Below, piece by piece: positions 57,700 to 64,000 of a DNA stretch of 64,000 bases. How positions within the stretch are numbered: the stretch's first letter is position 1; every line of letters begins with the position of its first letter. The DNA lies in contig OZ023180.1 of NCBI GenBank assembly GCA_963995505.1, positions 9,867,301-9,931,300 of the forward strand, given 5' to 3'. Source of the DNA: Hypericum androsaemum (taxonomy: Eukaryota; Streptophyta; Magnoliopsida; Malpighiales; Hypericaceae). The notes below the pieces were generated by a model, which saw only the letters and a list, made by a program, of their open reading frames with translations, did not search any database and had not been told where the DNA came from. The translations under genes were made by a program, and so were the position numbers.

Positions 57700-59150
57700 T
57701 CTTGACTTATCTGTCCTTTAATTCGTTTTCATTACTTTTCATGCCTTTTCTTGCTTTATCTTGCCTTATCTTGCCCTTTCATTCCTTATCTTGCCTTATC
57801 TTGCCTTTTCTTGCCTTTTCTGAACTTTTAATGCCTTTTCTTTAATTTTCTTGTATTTTCATGCCTTTTCCTTGCCTTTTCTTTCCTTATCTTGCCTTTT
57901 CTTGCCTTTTCCTTTCCTTTTCTTACCTTTCCTTGCCCTTTCTTTTCTTTTCTTGCCTTTTCTTGCTTTTTCTTGCCTTATCATTCCTTTTCTTGCCTTT
58001 GAATGCCTTTTTCATGCCTTTTCTTACCTTTTCTTGCCTTTTCCTTGCCTTTTCCTTCCCTTTTCTTGACTTATCTTGCCTTTTCCTTGCCTTTTCTTTC
58101 CTTATGTTGCCTTTTCTTGCCTTATATTTTCCTTATCTTTCCTTTTCTTGCCTTTTCTTTCCTTTTCTTGCCCTATGTTTCCTTTTCATGCCTTTTCCTT
58201 GCCTTTTCTTGCCTTTTTTGCCTTATCTGTCCTTTTTTTGCCTTTTCTTGCCTTTTCCTAACCTTTTTTTACCATATCTTGTCTTTTTCTTGCATTTTCT
58301 TACCATTTAATGCCTTTTCCATACGTTTTCTTGCCTTTTCTTTCCTTTTCTTGCCTATTCCTTGCCTTTTCTTGCCTTTTCCTTGCCTTTTTCTGCCTGA
58401 TCTTGCCTTTCTTGCCTAATCTTGCCTTATCTTTCCTGATCTTGCATTTTCTTGCCTTATCTTGCCTTTTCTTACCTTTTCTTGCCTTTTCTTGCATTTT
58501 CTTTCCTTTTCTTTCCTTATCTCACCTTTTCTTGCCTTTTCTTTATTTTTCTTGCCTTTTTGTGCCTTTTTATTGTCTTTTCTTGCCTTTTCTTGCCTTT
58601 TTCTTGCCTTTTCTTGCCTTTTCGTTCCTCATCTTTCCTTATCTTTTCTTTTCTTTCATTTTCTTGCCTTTTCTTGCCTTTTCTTGCTTTTTTTTCCTTT
58701 TCTCACCTTTTCATCCCTTTTCTTGCCATTTCATGTCTTTTCCTTGCCTTTTCTTGCCTTATGTTGCATATTCTTGCCTTTTCCTTGCCTTTTCTTACCT
58801 TTTCTTGTCTTTTCCTTTCCTTTTCTTTCCCTTTCTTCCCTTTTCTTTCCTTTTCTTCCCTTTTCTTGCCTTTTCCTTGCCTTTTCTTGCCTTGTCTTCC
58901 ATTTTCTTGCCTTTTTCTTGCCTTTTCTTACCTTTTCTTGCTTTTTCATACCTTTTCCATTCTTTTTCTTTCCTTATCTTTCCTTTTCTTGCCTTTTCCA
59001 TGCCTTTTCCTTGCCTTTTCTTTCCTTTTCTTACTTTTTCCTGCCTGTTCTTTCTTTTTCTTGCCTTTTCATGCCTTTTCCATGCCTTTTCTTGCATTTT
59101 CTTGCCTTTTCTTGACTTTTCTTACCTTTTCTTGCCTTATCTTGCCTTTC
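57700..59150. repeat. Higher-order block, second copy (first at 54160-55615)
   Basis: Partner of the block 3.5 kb upstream. Small differences, such as tttcattcct versus ttgcctgatc type unit changes and 1-9 bp offset drift, show the copies have begun to diverge. Confidence 0.75.
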
Positions 59151-62100
59151 CATTCCTTAGCTTGCCTATTCTTATCTTATTTTTCCTTTTCCTTGCCTTT
59201 TCTTTCCTTTTCTTGCCTTATCTTTCCTTTTCTTGCCTCATCTTTCATTTTCTTTTCTTTTCATGCCCTTCCTTCCCTTATCTTGCCTTTTCTTGCCTTA
59301 TCTTGCCTTTTCTTGCCTTATCTTTCCTTTTCTTTCCTTTTCTTTCCTTTTCCTTGCCTTTTCTTTCCTTTTCTTTCCTTTTCCTTTCCTTTTCTTTCCT
59401 TTTCTTTCCTTATCTTGCCTTTTCCTTACCCTTTGTTTCCTTTTCTTGTCTTTCCTTCCCTTTTCTTGCCTTATCTTGCCTTATCTTGCCCTTTCTTTGT
59501 TTTTCTTGCCTTTTCTTGCCTTTTCTTACCTTTTCTTGCCTTATCTTTCCTTTTCATGCCTTTTCATGCCTTTTTTTGCCTTTTCCTTGGCTTTTCTTAC
59601 CTTTTCTTGCCTTATCCTGCCTTATCCTGCCTTATCTTGCCTTATCTTGCCTTTTCCTTGCTTTTACTTGTCTTATTTTGCCTTATCTTTCCTAATCTTG
59701 CCTTTTCATGCCTTTTCATGCCTTTTCCTTGCCTTTTCTTGCCTTATCTTGCCTTATCTTACCTTTTTTTGCCTTTTCTTTCCTTTTCCTTACCTTTTTT
59801 TTGCCTTTTCTTGCCTTTTTCTTGCCTTTTCTTGCTTTTCATGCCTTTTCCATGCCTTTTCTTGCCTTTTCCTTGCCTTTTCTTACCTTTTCTTGCATTT
59901 TTGTTCCTTTTTTTTGCCTTTTCTTGCCTTAACTTGCATTTTCTTTCCTTTTTCTAGCCTTTTCTTTCCTTTTCTGGCACTTTCTTCCCTAATCTTGCCT
60001 TATCTTACATTTTCTTGCCTTTTCTTGCCTTATCTTTCCTTTTCTTGCCTTTTCCATGCCTTTTCTTCCCTTTTCTTTCCTTTTCCTTTCTTTTTCTTGC
60101 TTTATCTTTCCTTTTCTTGCCTTTTCTTGCCTTATCTTCCTTCATCTTGCATTTTCTTGCCTTATATTGCCTTATCTTGCATTTTCCTTGCCTTTTCCAT
60201 CCTTTTCTTATCTTACTTTGCCTTATCTTTCCATTTCTTGCCTTTTCTTTCCTTTTCTTTACTTTTCTTACCTTTTCAAGCCTTTTCTTGCCTTTTCATG
60301 CCTTTTCCTGGCCTTTTTTTGCCTTATCTTTCCTTTTCTTGCCTTATCTTGCTTTTTCTTGCCTTTTTCCTGCATTTTCTTGCATTTCATGCCTTTTTCA
60401 TGCCTTTTCTCGCCTTTTCCTTGCCTTTTCTCACATTTTCCTGCCTTTTCCTTGCCTTTTCTTGCCTTTTTCTAACCTTTTCTTTCCTTTTCTTGCCATT
60501 TCTTGACTAATCTTGCCTTTTCTTTCCTTATCTTACCTTTTCTTGCCTTATCTTTCCTTTTCTTGCCTTTTCCATGCCTTTTCCATGCCTTTTCCATGCC
60601 TTTTCTTCCCTTTTCTTCCCTTTTCTTCCATTTTATTTCCTTTTCCTTGCCTTTTCTTGCCTTATCTTTCCTTTTCTTGCCTTTGCTTGCCTTTTCTTGT
60701 CTTATCTTCCTTTATCTTTCCTTTTCTTGCATTTTCCTTTCCTTTTCTTACCTTATCTGTCCTTTTCTTGCCTTCTCATGCCTTTTCTTTCCTTATCTTG
60801 CCTTTTCTTGCCTTATCTTGCCATTTCTTGCATTTTATTGTATTTTCCTTGCCTTATCTTGCCTTATCTTACCTTATCTTGCATTTTCCTTGTCTTTTCT
60901 TACCTTTTCCTTGCCCTTTCATGCATTTTTCATGCCTTTTCTTTCCTTATCTTTCCTGTCCTTGCCTTTTCCTAGCCATTTTCCTTGCCTTTTCTTTTCT
61001 TTTCTTGCCTTATCTTACCTTATCTTACCTTTTCTTTCCTTTTCTTGCCTTTTGATGCCATTTACATGCCTTTTCTTACCTTTCCTTTTCTTTTCTTGCC
61101 TTTTCTTTCCTCGTCTAGCCTTTTCTTGCCTTTGCTTGACTTATCTGTCCTTTTCTTCATTTTCATTACTTTTCATGCCTTTTCTTGCTTTATCTTGCCC
61201 TTTCATTCCTTATCTTGCCTTTTCTTACCTTCTCTTTGATTTTCTGGACTTTTAATGCCTTTCTTTCCTTTTCTTATCTTTTCATGCCTTTTCCTTGAAT
61301 TTTCTTGCCTTTTCTTTCCTTATCTTGCCTTTTCTTGCCTTTTCCTTTCCTTTTCTTACCTTTCCTTGCCCTTTCTTTCCTTTTCTTGCCTTTTCTTGCT
61401 TTTTCTTACCTTATCGTTCCTTTTCTTTCCTTTTCATGCCTTTTTCATGTCATTTCTTACCATTTCTTACCTTTTCCTTGCCTTTTCTCGCCTTTTCTTC
61501 CCTTTTCTTGCCTTTTCATGCCTTTTCCTTTCCTTTTCTTGCCTTATGTTGCCTTTTCTTGCCTTCTCCTAATCTTTTCTTACCTTTTCTTGCATTTTCC
61601 TTGCCTTTTCTCACCTTTTCTTCACTTTTCTAGCCTTTTCATGCCTTTTCCTTGCCTTTTCTTGCCTTATCTTGCCTTTTCTTGCCTTTTCCTTGTCCTT
61701 TCTTTCCTTTTCTTGCCTTTTCTTTCTTTTTCTTGCCTTTTCTTACCTTTTCCTTGCCTTTTCTTGCCTTATCTTGGCTTGCCTTATCTTGTCTTTTCTT
61801 GTCTAATCTTGCCTTTTCCTTACCTTTTCTTTCCTTAACTTGCCTTTTCTTGCCTTATTTTTCCTTATCTTTCCTTTTCCTTGCCTTTTCTCGCCTTTTC
61901 CTTACCTTTTCTTGCATTATCTTTCTTTTTCATGCCTTTTCATGCCTTTTGCTTGCCTTTTCTTTCCGAATCTTGCCTTTTCTTGCGTTATCTTGCCTTT
62001 TCTTTCCTTGTCTTGCCTTTTCTTGCCTTTTCTTTCCTTTTCTTGCCTTTTCTTTCCTTTTCTTGCCTTTTCATGCCTTATCTTGCCTTTTCTTACCTTT

Positions 62101-63529
62101 ACTTGCCTTTTCATTGCCTTTTAATGCCATTTCCATGTCTTTGCCATGCCTTTTCATTCCTTATCTTGCCTTTTCTTACCTTTTCTTGCCTTTTCTTGCC
62201 TTTTAATGCCTTATATTTCCTTTTCATGCCTTTTCATGCCTTTTTCTTCCCTTTTAATGCCTTTTCTTTCCTTATCTTGCCTTTTCTTGCCTTTTCCTTT
62301 CCTTTTCTTACCTTTTCTTGCCTTATCTTTCCTTTTCATGCCTTTTCCTTGCCTTTTCTGTCCTTTTCTTGCCATTTCCTTGCCCTTTCTTGCATTTTCT
62401 TGCCTCATCTTTCATTTTCGTTCCTAATCTTGCCTTTTCTTTCCTTACCTTACCTTTTCTTTCCTTTTCCTTGCCCTTTCTTTCCTTTTTATTCCTTTTC
62501 TTTCTTTTTCTTGCCTTTTCATGCCTTTTCCTTGCCTTTTCTTGCCTTTTCATGCCTTTCAATGCCTTTTCTTGCCTTTTCTTTCTTTTTCTTGCCTTTT
62601 CTTTCCTTTTCCTGGCTTTTTCTTGCCTTATCTTTTTATTTCTTGCCTTTGCTTGCCTTATCTTGCCTTATCTTGCCTTCTCTTCACTTATCTATCCTTT
62701 TCTAGCCTTTTTATGTCATTTCTTGCCATTTCTTGCCTGATCTTTCTCTTTCATTCCTTATCTTGCCTTTTCGTGCCTTTTCTTGCCTTTTCATGATTTT
62801 TCCTTGACTTTTCTTGCCTTTTCCATACCTTTTCTTGCATTATCTTTCTTTTTCATGCCTTTTCATGCCTTTTGCTTGCCTTTTCTTTCCTAATCTTGCC
62901 TTTTCTTGCCTTATCTTGCCTTTTATTGCCTTTTCTTTCCTTGTCTTGCCTTTTCTTGCATTTTCTTCAATTTTCTTGCCTTTTCATACCTTATCTTGCC
63001 ATTTCTTGCCTTTTCCTTGCCTTTTCTTACATTTTCTTGCCTTTTCCTTGCCTTTTCTTTCCTTTTCTTGCCTTATCATGCCTTTTCATTCATTTTCTTG
63101 CCTTTTCTTGACTTTTCCAGCCTTATCTCTCCTATTCTTGTCTTTCCTTGCCTTTTCTTACCTTATCTTGCCTTTTCTTTCCTTTTCTTGACTTATATGT
63201 CTTTTTTTGCCATTTCATGCCTTTTCTTACCTTATCTTGCCTTTTTCTTGTCATATCTTGCCCTTTCATTCCCTATCTTTCCTTTCTTACCTTATCTTTC
63301 CTTTTCTTGCCTTTTCATGCTTTTTCTTGCCTTTTTCATGCCATTTCTTGCCTTTTCCTTGCCTTTTCTTACCTTTTCTTGCCTTACCTTTCCTTCTCTT
63401 ACCTTTTCATGCTTTTTCTTGCCTGTTCCTTGCCTTTTTTTTCCTTATCTTGCCTTTTCCTTGCCTTGTCTTACTTTTTCTCGGCTTATCTTGCCTTTTC
63501 TTCCCTCATTTTCAATTTCGTTCCTTTTC

Positions 63530-63605
63530 TTTCCTCTCCTTCCCTTCTCCTGCCTTATCTTGCCTTTTCGTTCCTTTTCTTGCCTCTCCTTCCCTTCTCC
63601 TGCCT
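63530..63605. repeat. 50-bp local duplication in the satellite
   Basis: ctctccttcccttctcctgc occurs at about 63534 and 63584, five decamer units apart. It shows recent small-scale expansion by whole units. Confidence 0.75.
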
Positions 63606-64000
63606 TATCTTGCCTTTTCTTGCCTTATCTTGCCTTTTCTTGCCTTATCTTGCCTTTTCTTCACTTTTCCTTGCCTCTTCTTTCCTTTTCTTGCCTTTTC
63701 ATGCCTTTTCTTGCATTTTCTTTCCTTTTCTTGCCTTTTCATGCCTTTTCTTGCCTTATCTTTCATTTTCTTGCCTTTTTTTGCTTTTTCTAACCTTTTC
63801 TAGCATTTTCTTTCATTTTCCTAGAATTTTCTGGCCTTATCTTTCCTTTTCTTACCTTATCATGCCTTTTCTTGCCCTGTCTTTCCTTTTCTTAACATAT
63901 CTTGCCTTTGCATTCCTTATCTTGCCTTTTCTTATCTTATCTTGCCTTTTGTTGACTTTTCATACCTTTTCTTACCTTATCTTGCATATTCGTGCCTTTT

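Larger units (their letters stand above)
31628..64000. repeat. 10-bp pyrimidine-rich satellite array (over 32 kb)
   Basis: From the base after the D LTR to the window end, the sequence is built of decamers close to CCTTTTCTTG. Common variants replace cttg with cttt, ctta, catg, catt or cttc, and ttttc with ttatc; 11-bp (ttttccttg) and 9-bp (tttccttg) units are frequent. I saw no unrelated insertion, gene or transposon anywhere in it. The plus strand is overwhelmingly C and T with one purine per unit. Because 10 is not a multiple of 3, every plus frame reads the same rotating decapeptide (LPFLAFSCLF) and every minus frame a Lys/Arg-rich one (EKARKGKKRQ), with no stop in the perfect unit. Open frames of up to 949 codons here are artefacts: they overlap in all frames and lack any domain. 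Confidence 0.98.

Noticed and set aside
31628..64000. Dozens of long open reading frames (up to 949 codons) on both strands
   Set aside because: They overlap in all frames, consist only of rotated decapeptide repeats produced by a 10-bp satellite, and show no domain, codon bias or start context. They are not genes.
31628..64000. Stable intramolecular triplex (H-DNA) along the whole array
   Set aside because: The strand is pyrimidine-rich, but a purine interrupts each 10-bp unit, and many units have extra A or G, so long perfect mirror tracts are absent. Short local triplexes remain possible.
31628..64000. Degenerate telomeric repeat
   Set aside because: The unit CCTTTTCTTG does not resemble the plant telomere repeat CCCTAAA in length or sequence, and no intermediate units were seen.

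Overview
This is a plant nuclear DNA window, most likely from pericentromeric or other heterochromatin of a flowering plant (probably a eudicot; the species cannot be read from the sequence). Supporting evidence: Ty3/gypsy LTR retrotransposons whose primer binding sites match the plant initiator-Met tRNA pattern (tggtatcagagc), a Tekay/Del-type polyprotein fragment ending in a chromodomain-like tail, a very AT-rich background, and 32 kb of simple satellite. I see no host gene, rRNA gene or tRNA gene.

Layout, left half (1-31627): a jumble of related LTR retrotransposons. From left to right: an internal fragment (1-470); an inverted LTR piece (471-1788); a truncated forward LTR (1789-4061) followed by a PBS and a non-coding internal region (4062-8006) = element B; a large rearranged LTR (8007-12522) containing a foldback palindrome with 1.39 kb arms; a 15-nt PBS remnant; a full-structure non-autonomous LARD-like element A (LTR 12538-15504, internal 15505-19111, LTR 19112-22135); a perfect 29-bp palindrome where it meets the inverted 3' LTR (22143-25034) and inverted internal end (25035-26162) of element C; a forward LTR fragment (26163-26502); then the only recognisable coding sequence, a 5'-truncated reverse transcriptase - RNase H - integrase - chromodomain-like polyprotein remnant (26503-28794, one internal TAG) of element D with its PPT and 2.77 kb 3' LTR (28855-31627). 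Most LTRs carry tandem arrays of a 55-bp unit (5-9 copies), and U3 regions carry ACGTGGC motifs upstream of a TATA box placed 560-650 bp into the LTR.

Right half (31628-64000): a continuous array of a 10-bp, pyrimidine-rich satellite with consensus close to CCTTTTCTTG, starting at the base after the D LTR ends and running off the window. Units differ at a few positions, and blocks of variants recur as higher-order duplications (488 bp, about 1.35 kb, about 2.0 kb, about 3.5 kb). The unit has no CG or CHG site, its T-tracts repeat once per helical turn, and it contains no stop codon in any forward frame, so long meaningless open frames fill the region.

How it fits together (inference): A, B and C look like non-autonomous elements without gag-pol that share PPT, hairpin, PBS and LTR termini with the coding element D or its relatives, which would have supplied enzymes. 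Nearly every junction examined shows short microhomology (3-10 nt), pointing to repeated template switching and illegitimate recombination. D appears to end cleanly in the satellite, so the array may have been its target.
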